Source: Microbacterium sp.
GTDB lineage: Bacteria > Actinomycetota > Actinomycetes > Actinomycetales > Microbacteriaceae
Direction: 5' to 3'
Length of the DNA: 58,291 nt
Assembly: GCA_031277885.1 (NCBI GenBank)
Contig: JAITLM010000134.1
Span: 1-58,291, forward strand
Part shown: one piece after another, positions 42,749 through 50,675 of the stretch
How positions within the stretch are numbered: position 1 is the stretch's first letter
Layout: the number at the start of each line of letters is the position of its first letter
Translations under genes and position numbers: made by a program
The notes under the pieces: model-generated
Databases searched by the model: none
Seen by the model: only the letters and a program-made list of their open reading frames with translations
What the model was told of the DNA's origin: nothing

Positions 42749-44407
42749 ATGAGTCACGAGAGCGGCAGAGGCGCCGACGATCCGATCTCCGAGGTCGCGC
42801 GGATGCGCTGGAACGGCTGGGGGGACCCGGAGCGCGCAGAGGATCTGCCCTTCGCCGTGCGGTCGCTGCTGCCGCTCCTGCTCGGACGGATCCGCCGCCC
42901 CCGGCCCCCGATCGCCCTCGGCGAGGTTCGCCTGAGCCTCTCCGCCTTCACGCCGGAGGATGCGGACGCCTTCGCCGCGGTCCTCGGGATCGACCACGTC
43001 CTGACGGACGCGGAGTCGCGCATCAGGCACGCCGGCGGACGGTCCACACCCGATCTGCTGCGGCGCCGCGACGCGGTGCAGGCCTCGCCGGACGCGGTGC
43101 TCCGGCCCCGCGACCACGACGATGTCGTCGCGTGCCTGCGGCTCGCTGCGGAGCGCGACATCGCCGTGATCCCCTTCGGCGGCGGCACCAGCGTCGTGGG
43201 CGCCCTCGACCCCGAGCGCGGAGGCCATCGTGCCGTCGTGAGCCTGGATCTCGGTCGCCTGAGCGGGCTGCTCGGCTACGACGCGGTGAGCGCCGAGGCG
43301 GTGCTGGCCGCCGGCACCACGGGGCCCGAGGCCGAACGACTTCTCGCACAGCACGGCATGGAGCTCGGGCACTACCCGCAGAGCTTCCGCTATGCGACGA
43401 TCGGCGGGTTCGCCGCCGCCCGCTCCTCGGGGCAGAACTCCGCCGGATACGGACGGTTCGACACCATGGTCACCGGGATCCGCGTCGCGACGCCGACCGG
43501 CGACATCGAACTCGGCCGGTCGCCGGGCAGTGCGGCCGGGCCCGACCTCGTGCGGCTGTTCCTCGGATCCGAAGGCATCTACGGCGTCATCACCGAGGTC
43601 AGGGTGCGTGTTCATCCTGTGCCGGCGGAGCGCGTGATGGAGTCCTGGACGTTCCCCGACTTCGCGACCGGTGCGGCAGCGTTGCGGGCCGTGGCGCAGC
43701 ACGGCGGCGGTCCCACGGTGATCCGGCTTTCGGATGAGGCCGAGACGAGCGTGAGCCTCGCGCAGGTGGGGAAGATCGGCAAGGCCCTCGCCAAGGGGGC
43801 GAGCGCGGTCACCGTGTTCGAGGGGGACGACGTGGCCGCGCGCCGGATGCGCACTGCGGCACTGCTGCAGGCGGCCGGAGGCACGTCCTCGGGTGAGGGT
43901 CCGTCCGAGGACTGGCTGCGCACCCGCTTCGACGGGCCATATCTGCGCGACGCCCTGCTCGATGCCGGCGTGTTCTGCGAGACGCTGGAGACCGCGACCA
44001 CGTGGTCCCGCCTCGAAGGACTGCGCGATGCCGTGACACGTGCTCTCAAGAGCGGGTTCGCCGACGCCGGCCGCAAGGTGTTCGTGATGTGCCATGTCTC
44101 GCACGTGTATCCGACCGGCGCCTCGCTCTACTTCACCCTGCTGGCGCCGCTCGCCGCCGACGCGCAGGAGGTGTGGTCCGGCATCAAGCACCGTGTCGGC
44201 GACGCGATCATGGCGGCGGGCGGCACGATCAGCCACCACCACGCGGTGGGCCGCGATCATGCGCCCTGGCTCGAGGAGGAGATCGGCGAGACCGGTGTGC
44301 GGATACTGGCCGCCGTCAAACGGGAGCTCGACCCCGAGGGAATCATGAACCCCGGAGCGGTGCTCGGTGCGGCGACTCCCGTCCCTGCGCGCGCCCCGGG
44401 GGCCTGA
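42749..44407 (+). CDS. FAD-linked oxidase resembling alkyldihydroxyacetonephosphate synthase
   Basis: A 552-residue VAO/PCMH-fold flavoprotein. Near the N-terminus MRWNGWG matches the AGPS family signature. The FAD domain has PFGGGTSVVGAL, FRYATIGGFAAARSSGQNS and GPDLVRLFLGSEGIYGVITE. The C-terminal cap has ETLETATTWSRL, GASLYFTL and the histidine triplet SHHHAVGRDHAPW near residues 494-506. All of these line up with residues that in AGPS bind substrate and exchange the acyl for an alkyl group on DHAP. In eukaryotes AGPS makes ether lipids; here the role is inferred. D-lactate-dehydrogenase-like activity is a less likely alternative because of the HHH and WNGWG motifs. The next gene starts two bases after the stop. 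Confidence 0.83.
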   Translation: MSHESGRGADDPISEVARMRWNGWGDPERAEDLPFAVRSLLPLLLGRIRRPRPPIALGEVRLSLSAFTPEDADAFAAVLGIDHVLTDAESRIRHAGGRSTPDLLRRRDAVQASPDAVLRPRDHDDVVACLRLAAERDIAVIPFGGGTSVVGALDPERGGHRAVVSLDLGRLSGLLGYDAVSAEAVLAAGTTGPEAERLLAQHGMELGHYPQSFRYATIGGFAAARSSGQNSAGYGRFDTMVTGIRVATPTGDIELGRSPGSAAGPDLVRLFLGSEGIYGVITEVRVRVHPVPAERVMESWTFPDFATGAAALRAVAQHGGGPTVIRLSDEAETSVSLAQVGKIGKALAKGASAVTVFEGDDVAARRMRTAALLQAAGGTSSGEGPSEDWLRTRFDGPYLRDALLDAGVFCETLETATTWSRLEGLRDAVTRALKSGFADAGRKVFVMCHVSHVYPTGASLYFTLLAPLAADAQEVWSGIKHRVGDAIMAAGGTISHHHAVGRDHAPWLEEEIGETGVRILAAVKRELDPEGIMNPGAVLGAATPVPARAPGA

Positions 44408-44409
44408 AC

Positions 44410-45312
44410 GTGCCGGTGATCGCCCTGATCACGAATCCGCGCTCCGGCAAGGGGCGCGGCGCCGCTGCCGCGGACGCGGCGATCTCGGCACTGCGCGACG
44501 CAGGGGCCGAGGTGCGCGTGCGCATCGGGTCTTCGGCGGCCGACACGCGGCGCCTCACCGCGACCGCCCTCGCGGAGCGTCCTGATGCGATCGTGGTGGT
44601 CGGCGGCGACGGCACGGTGTCGGAGATCCTGCCCGACCTCACGGACGCAGCGGTACCGCTGGTGCTCGTGCCGGCGGGCACCGGAAACGACTTCGCGCGC
44701 GCCCTGGGGCTGCCGCGGCGCGATCCCGCGAGCGCCGCGCTCCTGGCCCTGCACGGAGAGCGTCGTCGTATCGACGTCGGCGAGATCGTCGCCGGCGGGC
44801 GGACCACGCCGTTCCTCACGGTCGCCGCACTCGGCTTCGATGCGAAGGTCAGCGACCGCACCAATCTGCTGCGGTGGCCGCGCGGGGCCGCGCGGTACTA
44901 CCTCGCGATCCTCGTCGAAGTCGTGCGTCTGCGTCCCACCCGGTTCCGGCTGGCCTGCGACGGCGAGAGTCCGCGGGAGGCGCCAGGCACGCTCGTCGCC
45001 GTGGGCAACACGGTCAGCTACGGGGGCGGGATGCCCATCTGCCCCGACGCGCGCCCCGACGACGGTCTGCTGGATGTCGTCCATGTCGCCCCGCTGGGAC
45101 GTGCCAGACTGCTGCGCCTGTTCCCGCTCTTGTTGCGCGGGCGTCATCTGGGGCGATCGGAGGTGGCGCATCGGCGCGTGGCCGAGATCACGGTCTCGGC
45201 ACCGGACCTCGTGGTCTACGCCGACGGCGAGCGGGTCGCGGAGACGGAATGCCGGATCCGGGTGCGGCCGGCATCGCTGACCGTGATGGTCCCGAACGGA
45301 GGAACGGCATGA
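44410..45312 (+). CDS. Diacylglycerol kinase/YegS-type lipid kinase
   Basis: A 300-residue DAGK-catalytic-domain protein phosphorylating a lipid hydroxyl with ATP. Signature motifs are NPRSGKGRG (residues 9-17), VVGGDGTVSEIL near 64-75, and PAGTGNDFARALG near 91-103. The C-terminal beta-sandwich has a late VYADGE motif. The GTG at 44410 starts two bases after the flavoprotein stop; a second GTG six bases on is possible. The M. tuberculosis counterpart in the same neighbourhood (Rv2252) is a diacylglycerol kinase. The stop overlaps the next ATG. Confidence 0.9.
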   Translation: MPVIALITNPRSGKGRGAAAADAAISALRDAGAEVRVRIGSSAADTRRLTATALAERPDAIVVVGGDGTVSEILPDLTDAAVPLVLVPAGTGNDFARALGLPRRDPASAALLALHGERRRIDVGEIVAGGRTTPFLTVAALGFDAKVSDRTNLLRWPRGAARYYLAILVEVVRLRPTRFRLACDGESPREAPGTLVAVGNTVSYGGGMPICPDARPDDGLLDVVHVAPLGRARLLRLFPLLLRGRHLGRSEVAHRRVAEITVSAPDLVVYADGERVAETECRIRVRPASLTVMVPNGGTA

Positions 45313-46946
45313 GCGGCTTCGACGAGGACGTCGTCGTGATCGGATCCGGATTCGGCGGCGCGGTCGCCGCGCTCCGGCTCGCGGAGAAGGGGTACCGGGT
45401 CCGCGTGTACGAGGCGGGGCGCCGCTTCGAGGACGAGGACTTCGCCCAGACGAACTGGAACGTGCGCCGGTATCTGTGGGCCCCGGCGCTGGGCTGCTTC
45501 GGCGTGCAGCGGATCCACCGGCTGCCGCATGTGATGATCCTCGCGGGGGCGGGTGTCGGAGGCGGCTCCTTGAACTACGCGAACACCCTCTATCAGCCGG
45601 GCGCCGCCTTCTTCGACGATCCGCAGTGGGCCGGTATCGCGCCGTGGCAGGAGGAGCTCGCGCCGCACTATGCGACCGCCAAGCGCATGCTCGGCGTCGT
45701 GGAGCACTATCCGCACACCGGTCCGGTGGAACGGATCATGGCCGGTGCGGCTGAGGACCTGGGGGTGGCGAAGACGTTCCGCCGCGCGCCGGTCGGGGTG
45801 TACTTCGGCGCGCCGGGCGAGACCGTGCCGGATCCGTTCTTCGGCGGCGAAGGGCCCGCGCGCACCGGCTGCACGCTGTGCGGGAACTGCATGGTGGGCT
45901 GCCGGGTCGGTGCGAAGAACACCCTCATGAAGAACTACCTCGCTCTCGCGGAACGCCGTGGCGTGGTGATCGAGGCCCTGCGCACGGTCGTCGAGGTGCG
46001 CGAACGGGCGGGAGGCGGCTTCTCCGTCACCACCCGCCGCAGCGGCGCCTGGGGCCGGGGCCTCCGGCGCACCGTGACCGCGGAGCAGGTCGTGCTCGCC
46101 GCGGGCACCTGGGGGAGTCAGCAGCTCCTGCACCGGATGAAGGCCTCCGGGGCGCTGCCGCGGATCCCGGATGCGCTCGGCCGGCTCACCCGCACCAACT
46201 CCGAGGCGCTGGACGGCGCGGTCTCGACCGCGGTGCCGGACGGGGCCGGCTTCGCGCAGGGCGTGGCCATCACGACCTCGTTCCACGTCGACGAGCGCAC
46301 CCACGTGGAGAACGTGCGCTACGGGCCGGGATCCAACCTCATGGGCGCCCTCGCGACGGTGCTCGTGCCCGGGGACGTGCCGCTCGGACGACGGCTGGGC
46401 GCGCTGCTCGGCGCCGTCGTGCGCCATCCGATCCGCCAGTTCCGCCTCGGCACGCTGCGGCGCTGGAGCGAGCGGGGCATCATCGCGCTCGTGATGCAGA
46501 CCGCGGACAACTCGCTGACACTCTCCCTGCGGCGCCGGTTCGGGCGCGACGTGCTGACGAGCGCCCAGGGGCACGGCGCGCCGAACCCGAGCCATCTGCC
46601 CGAGGCGCATCGGGCGGCGGAGGCGATCGCGGCCCGCATGACGCAGGAGACGGGCGTCCCGGCATCCGCGCGCGGATCCTGGCCCGAAGTCTTCGGGATC
46701 CCGCTCACCGCGCACTTCCTCGGCGGCGCGGTGCTCTCCGACGCGCCGGAGCATGGCGTCGTCGACCCCTTCCACCGCGTGTGGGGCCATCCCGGGCTCT
46801 CGGTCGTGGACGGTTCCGCCGTCCCAGCGAATCCCGGTGTCAATCCCTCGCTCACGATCACGGCCCTCGCCGAACGCGCGATGTCGTACTGGCCGCGACA
46901 GGGCGAGGCGGATCCGAGGCCCGTTCAGGAGTCCCGCGGTCGCTGA
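45309..46946 (+). CDS. GMC oxidoreductase, cholesterol-oxidase/long-chain-alcohol-oxidase type, with a Cys4 motif
   Basis: A 545-residue flavoprotein. FAD motif VVIGSGFGGAVAALRLAEKGYRV lies at residues 8-30; the GMC segment GAGVGGGSLNYANTLYQP comes next. CTLCGNCMVGCRVGAKN near residues 190-206 has C-x2-C-x2-C-x3-C spacing as in [4Fe-4S] ferredoxins. The C-terminal GMC catalytic region is HFLGGAVLSD and the VVDGSAVPANPGVNPSLTI substrate/FAD clasp. ChoD-like proteins share this Cys region. The ATG overlaps the kinase stop (ATGA), so it is the third gene of the operon. The expected substrate is a lipid alcohol; cholesterol itself is not implied. Confidence 0.87.
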   Translation: MSGFDEDVVVIGSGFGGAVAALRLAEKGYRVRVYEAGRRFEDEDFAQTNWNVRRYLWAPALGCFGVQRIHRLPHVMILAGAGVGGGSLNYANTLYQPGAAFFDDPQWAGIAPWQEELAPHYATAKRMLGVVEHYPHTGPVERIMAGAAEDLGVAKTFRRAPVGVYFGAPGETVPDPFFGGEGPARTGCTLCGNCMVGCRVGAKNTLMKNYLALAERRGVVIEALRTVVEVRERAGGGFSVTTRRSGAWGRGLRRTVTAEQVVLAAGTWGSQQLLHRMKASGALPRIPDALGRLTRTNSEALDGAVSTAVPDGAGFAQGVAITTSFHVDERTHVENVRYGPGSNLMGALATVLVPGDVPLGRRLGALLGAVVRHPIRQFRLGTLRRWSERGIIALVMQTADNSLTLSLRRRFGRDVLTSAQGHGAPNPSHLPEAHRAAEAIAARMTQETGVPASARGSWPEVFGIPLTAHFLGGAVLSDAPEHGVVDPFHRVWGHPGLSVVDGSAVPANPGVNPSLTITALAERAMSYWPRQGEADPRPVQESRGR

Positions 46947-46964
46947 GCGATCACGGCCGGAAGG

Positions 46965-47018
46965 CGACCGAGACGAGACGCCGCCTCCCGGAGGAGGCGG
47001 CGTCCTATCTCGGTCGCG
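46965..47018 (+). terminator. Nested terminator hairpin after the lipid module
   Basis: The inner 12-bp stem is GACGCCGCCTCC (46978-46989) with 46994-47005 and loop CGGA. The outer 10-bp stem is GCGACCGAGA (46965-46974) with 47009-47018. It starts 18 bases after the GMC stop. Confidence 0.8.
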
Positions 47019-47027
47019 CGCAGACCT

Positions 47028-47068
47028 GCACTGAGCGAGCGGAGCGAGACGAAGTGTCGTCCTCGCTC
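47028..47068. repeat. REP-like GAGCGAG element
   Basis: TGAGCGAG (47031-47038) and CTCGCTCA (47061-47068) form an inverted repeat around GGAGCGAGACGAAG. Similar GAGCGAG...GAGACGAAG units seem familiar from intergenic spaces of Microbacteriaceae, but only one copy is recognised here. Confidence 0.4.
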
Positions 47069-47083
47069 AACCACGCTGCGGCG

Positions 47084-49228
47084 TCAGGCGTTCGCGATCC
47101 CGCGGATCGCCGGCGTGTGGAACGTCGCGCCGAACACGCGCTGGGAGGCGCCCTCGCGGTCGAGGTACGGCGAGGCGCCGCCGTCGATGAACGGCCAGCC
47201 CGCGCCGAGGATGAGGCACAGGTCGATGTCCTCGACCTCGGGCACCACGCCCTCGTCGAGCATGAGCCTGATCTCCTGCGCGAGGCCGTCCTGCACGCGG
47301 CGGAGGATCTCCGCGGCGGGCGTCGGGGCGGAACCCGCGGCCTGCTTCACGATCTTGTCCGCGGCCTTGGTGAAGCCGGTGACCCGACCGCCCTTGTCCT
47401 TCTCGACGACCTCGGGCAGATCCGCCAGCGCGTGGAAGTTCTCGTTCGCGTAGAAGCGATCCGGGAACGCGTGCACCATGGTGTCCTGCACGTGCGCGGC
47501 GACTTTCCAACCGACCAGGTCGATGAGCTGGAACGGACCCATCGGCAGGCCGAGCGGAGCGAACGCCTTCTCCACCTCGGCGACCGGCGTGCCCTCGTAG
47601 ACGGCGCGGGCCGCCTCGCCCATGACCTTGGCGAGGAGGCGGTTCACGACGAACCCGGGGGCGTCCGCCGTGAGCACGGCGTTCTTGCCGAGGCCCTTCG
47701 CGACCACGAACGCGGTCGACAGGGCCGCCTCGGTGGTCGTCGCCGTCTTCACGATCTCGATGAGCGGCATGACCGCGACCGGGTTGAAGAAGTGGAAGCC
47801 GACCAGGCGCTCGGGGTGCGCGAGCTTCGAGCCGATCTCCTCGACGGAGAGGGAGGAGGTGTTGGTCGCGAGGATCGCGTCCTCGGCGACGATCTGCTCG
47901 ATCTCGCCGAACACGGCCTGCTTGACGCCGACCTCCTCGAAGACGGCCTCGATCACGAAGTCGCAGTCCGCATACAGGGACTTGTCGGTCGTGCCGGTGA
48001 CCAGACCGCGCAGCTTGTTTGCGCTGTCCGCGTCGAGCCGGCCCTTCGCCTCGAGCTTGCCGATCTCCTCGTGGATGTAGGCGACGCCCTTGTCGACGCG
48101 CGCCTGGTCGAGGTCGGTGATGAGCACGGGCACCTGCAGCTTCCGCACGAAGAGCAGCGCGAACTGGCTCGCCATGAGGCCGGCCCCGATGATGCCGACC
48201 TTGGTGACCTTCTTGGCGAGGGCCTTGTCCGGGGCGCCGACCGGGCGCTTGGCGCGCTTCTGCACGAGGTCGAAGGCGTACATCGACGCGGCGAACTGGT
48301 CGCCGGTGACGAGGTCGGCGAGCGCCTCGTCCTCGCGGGCGAAGCCCTCTTCACGGGTGCCGCTCTTCGCCTTGTCGAGCAGGTCGAGGGCGACGTACGG
48401 CGAGCGCGGGACGGTGCCGATCTTCGACTCGAGCATGCCGCGGGCCATCTTGATGGCGATCGGCCACTTGGTGAGGCGCTCGATCTTGCCCGGCTCGTTC
48501 TTGCGCTCGACCTTCTTGCCGCCGAGCACCGCGTCGGCCCAGCGCAGCGAGTCCTCCAGGAAGTTCGCGGCCGGGAAGATCGCGTCCATCATGCCGAGCT
48601 CGAACGCCTGCTGCGGCTTGAGCATGCGGTTCTGCTTGAGCGGGTTCGAGATGACGACCTCGAGCGCGTTCTCGATGCCGATGAGGTTCGGCAGCAGGTA
48701 GGCGCCACCCCAGCCGGGGATGATCCCGAGGAACACCTCGGGCAGCGCAAGGGCCGCCGCCGAGGCGTCGACCGTGCGGTAGGTCGAGTTCAGCGCGATC
48801 TCGACGCCGCCGCCGAGGGCGAGTCCGTTGACGAACGCGAACGACGGCACGCCCAGGGCGCTGAGGGATCCCAGCACCTTGTGACCGAGCTGTGCGATGA
48901 GACGCGCGTTGTCGCGGGATCCGACGCGGCTGATGTCGGACAGATCGGCGCCGGCCGCGAGGATGTACTGCTTGCCCGTGATGCCCACCGCGTGGATCTC
49001 ACCGGCTGCGGCGCGCGCCTTGAGGCCGGCGAGCGTCTCGCCGAGCTCCGTGAGCGTCGCGGGGCCGAGCGTGTTGGGGCGGGTGTGGTCCCGGCCGTTG
49101 TCGAGCGTGACGAGGGCCAGCACCTTGCCGGAGGGCAGGCGCACGTCGCGCACGGGGGAGTGCGTGACGACCTCGCCCTCGGTGAGGGCCATGATGGGCG
49201 AGAAGTCGATGGCGTCGTAGTTCGTCAT
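47084..49228 (-). CDS. fadB: Fatty-acid oxidation multifunctional enzyme: enoyl-CoA hydratase plus 3-hydroxyacyl-CoA dehydrogenase
   Basis: A 714-residue alpha subunit of the beta-oxidation complex. The N-terminal crotonase domain (about 1-290) contains GKQYILAAGADLSDI and FVNGLALGGGVEIAL with the oxyanion-hole glycines, and PEVFLGIIPGWGG with the catalytic Glu. The 3HCDH NAD domain (from about 340) has GIIGAGLMASQFALLF and ATNTSSLSVEEIG, with VGFHFFNPVAVMPLIEIV holding the catalytic His. The C-terminal dehydrogenase domains have DAPGFVVNRLL. The frame is open into the thiolase gene, but the ATG at 49228, eight bases after the thiolase stop, starts the real protein (MTNYDAIDFSPIM). Confidence 0.93.
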   Translation of the reverse strand: MTNYDAIDFSPIMALTEGEVVTHSPVRDVRLPSGKVLALVTLDNGRDHTRPNTLGPATLTELGETLAGLKARAAAGEIHAVGITGKQYILAAGADLSDISRVGSRDNARLIAQLGHKVLGSLSALGVPSFAFVNGLALGGGVEIALNSTYRTVDASAAALALPEVFLGIIPGWGGAYLLPNLIGIENALEVVISNPLKQNRMLKPQQAFELGMMDAIFPAANFLEDSLRWADAVLGGKKVERKNEPGKIERLTKWPIAIKMARGMLESKIGTVPRSPYVALDLLDKAKSGTREEGFAREDEALADLVTGDQFAASMYAFDLVQKRAKRPVGAPDKALAKKVTKVGIIGAGLMASQFALLFVRKLQVPVLITDLDQARVDKGVAYIHEEIGKLEAKGRLDADSANKLRGLVTGTTDKSLYADCDFVIEAVFEEVGVKQAVFGEIEQIVAEDAILATNTSSLSVEEIGSKLAHPERLVGFHFFNPVAVMPLIEIVKTATTTEAALSTAFVVAKGLGKNAVLTADAPGFVVNRLLAKVMGEAARAVYEGTPVAEVEKAFAPLGLPMGPFQLIDLVGWKVAAHVQDTMVHAFPDRFYANENFHALADLPEVVEKDKGGRVTGFTKAADKIVKQAAGSAPTPAAEILRRVQDGLAQEIRLMLDEGVVPEVEDIDLCLILGAGWPFIDGGASPYLDREGASQRVFGATFHTPAIRGIANA

Positions 49229-49236
49229 TGCTGCAC

Positions 49237-50442
49237 TCACTTCCGCTTCTTGCCGTCGAAATAGGGGTTCTCCCAGATGACCGAGCCGCCCTGGCCGAGG
49301 CCCACGCACATCGCGGTGAGCCCGTAGCGGACATCGGGACGCTCGGCGAACTGCGCCGCGAGCTGGATCATCAGGCGCACGCCGCTCGCCGCCAGCGGGT
49401 GGCCGACGGCGATCGCGCCGCCCCACGCGTTGACGCGGGGGTCGTCGTCCGCGATACCGAAGTGGTCGAGCAGGGAGATGACCTGGATCGCGAACGCCTC
49501 GTTGAGCTCGAAGAGGCCGATGTCGGAGATGTCGAGACCGGCCTTCTTGAGCGCCTTCTCCGTGGACGGGATCGGGCCGATGCCCATGATCTCCGGCTGC
49601 ACACCGGCGAACGCGAACGACACCATGCGCATCTTGGGGGCGAGACCCAGCTCCTTGACCGCGCCGCCGCCGGCGAGCAGCGACATCGTCGCACCGTCGG
49701 TGAGCGGCGAGGACGTGCCGGCCGTGACGCGGCCGTGCGGGCGGAACGGGGTCTTCAGCGCCGCCAGATCCTCCATCGTGGTCTGCGGGCGACGGCCCTC
49801 GTCCTCGGTGGCGAGGCCCCAGGCGCCGTCGGCGCCCTTGATCGCGACGGGGACGAGGTCGGGCTGGATCTTGCCCGCGTCGTAGGCGGCCTGCACCTTG
49901 TGCTGGCTCAGCATGCCGAAGCGGTCGGAGCGCTCCTTGGTGAGGTGCGGGAAGCGGTCGAAGATGCGCTCCGCGGTGACGCCCATGTTCAGGGCGCCGG
50001 GGTCGACCATCTTCTCCGCGACGAAGCGCGGGTTGGGGTCGGCGTTGCCGCCGATGGGGTGGTGGCCCATGTGCTCGACGCCGCCGGCGAGGGCGAGGTC
50101 GTACATGCCGACGCCGATCGACGCGCCCATCGTGGTGACGCTCGTCATGGCGCCCGCGCACATGCGCTCGACCGCCAGGCCGGGCACGGTCTGCGGGAGA
50201 CCGGCGAGGATCGCGACCGAGCGGCCGAGGGTGAGACCCTGGTCGCCCGTCTGCGACGTCGCCGCGATGGCGACGTCGTCGATCCGGTCCAGCGGGACGT
50301 TCGCGTTCCGCTCCATCAGGCCGATCGTGGCCTTCACGGCCAGGTCGTCCGCGCGGGTGTTCCAGTACATGCCCTTCTCGCCGGCGCGCCCGAAGGGGGT
50401 GCGCACTCCATCGACGAAGAAGACGTCCGAGATCTCGGCCAC
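49237..50442 (-). CDS. fadA: Acetyl-CoA acyltransferase (thiolase)
   Basis: A 401-residue type I thiolase that cleaves 3-ketoacyl-CoA with CoA, the last step of beta-oxidation. Nucleophile Cys95 sits in VERMCAGAMTSV. The His of the active site is in LNEAFAIQVI/GGAIAVGHPLAASG, and the second Cys is in AMCVGLGQGGSVI. It is upstream of fadB with an eight-base gap, so the two form an alpha/beta trifunctional unit. The promoter region at 50443-50600 holds a CGTTCC-GA-GGAACG palindrome. Confidence 0.93.
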   Translation of the reverse strand: MAEISDVFFVDGVRTPFGRAGEKGMYWNTRADDLAVKATIGLMERNANVPLDRIDDVAIAATSQTGDQGLTLGRSVAILAGLPQTVPGLAVERMCAGAMTSVTTMGASIGVGMYDLALAGGVEHMGHHPIGGNADPNPRFVAEKMVDPGALNMGVTAERIFDRFPHLTKERSDRFGMLSQHKVQAAYDAGKIQPDLVPVAIKGADGAWGLATEDEGRRPQTTMEDLAALKTPFRPHGRVTAGTSSPLTDGATMSLLAGGGAVKELGLAPKMRMVSFAFAGVQPEIMGIGPIPSTEKALKKAGLDISDIGLFELNEAFAIQVISLLDHFGIADDDPRVNAWGGAIAVGHPLAASGVRLMIQLAAQFAERPDVRYGLTAMCVGLGQGGSVIWENPYFDGKKRK

Positions 50443-50553
50443 TCTGCCTCCAATGTCCGGTCCGCAGCGCGGACAGGGCCTCCAAAATCCGGACCGCTGC
50501 GCGGAACGGATGGTCGCCGGCCCGCAACTGCGCGCCGGACTTACAGTTTCGCA

Positions 50554-50567
50554 CGTTCCGAGGAACG
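50554..50567. promoter_or_regulatory. CGTTCC-GA-GGAACG palindrome upstream of fadA
   Basis: A perfect 6-2-6 inverted repeat about 110 bases upstream of the fadA start. A separate 7-bp hairpin (GACCGAG...CTCGGTC, 50586-50605) follows nearer RNase D. The rest of the 233-base gap 50443-50675 shows nothing else clear. A regulator site is possible. Confidence 0.3.
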
Positions 50568-50675
50568 CAGTCCCCGAATTCGTGAGACCGAGTGTCAGCT
50601 CGGTCGGTACGCCTCGGGGTGTTCCCTCAGCCTAGGAGCGGTGGGGGATCCGTGGAGGAATCGGTTGGGCTGAAC

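Noticed and set aside
47084..50554. A single 1156-codon frame joining fadB to sequence across the thiolase gene
   Set aside because: The upstream 440 codons are the thiolase read in another frame. The thiolase has its own start, stop and catalytic motifs, so there is no fusion.
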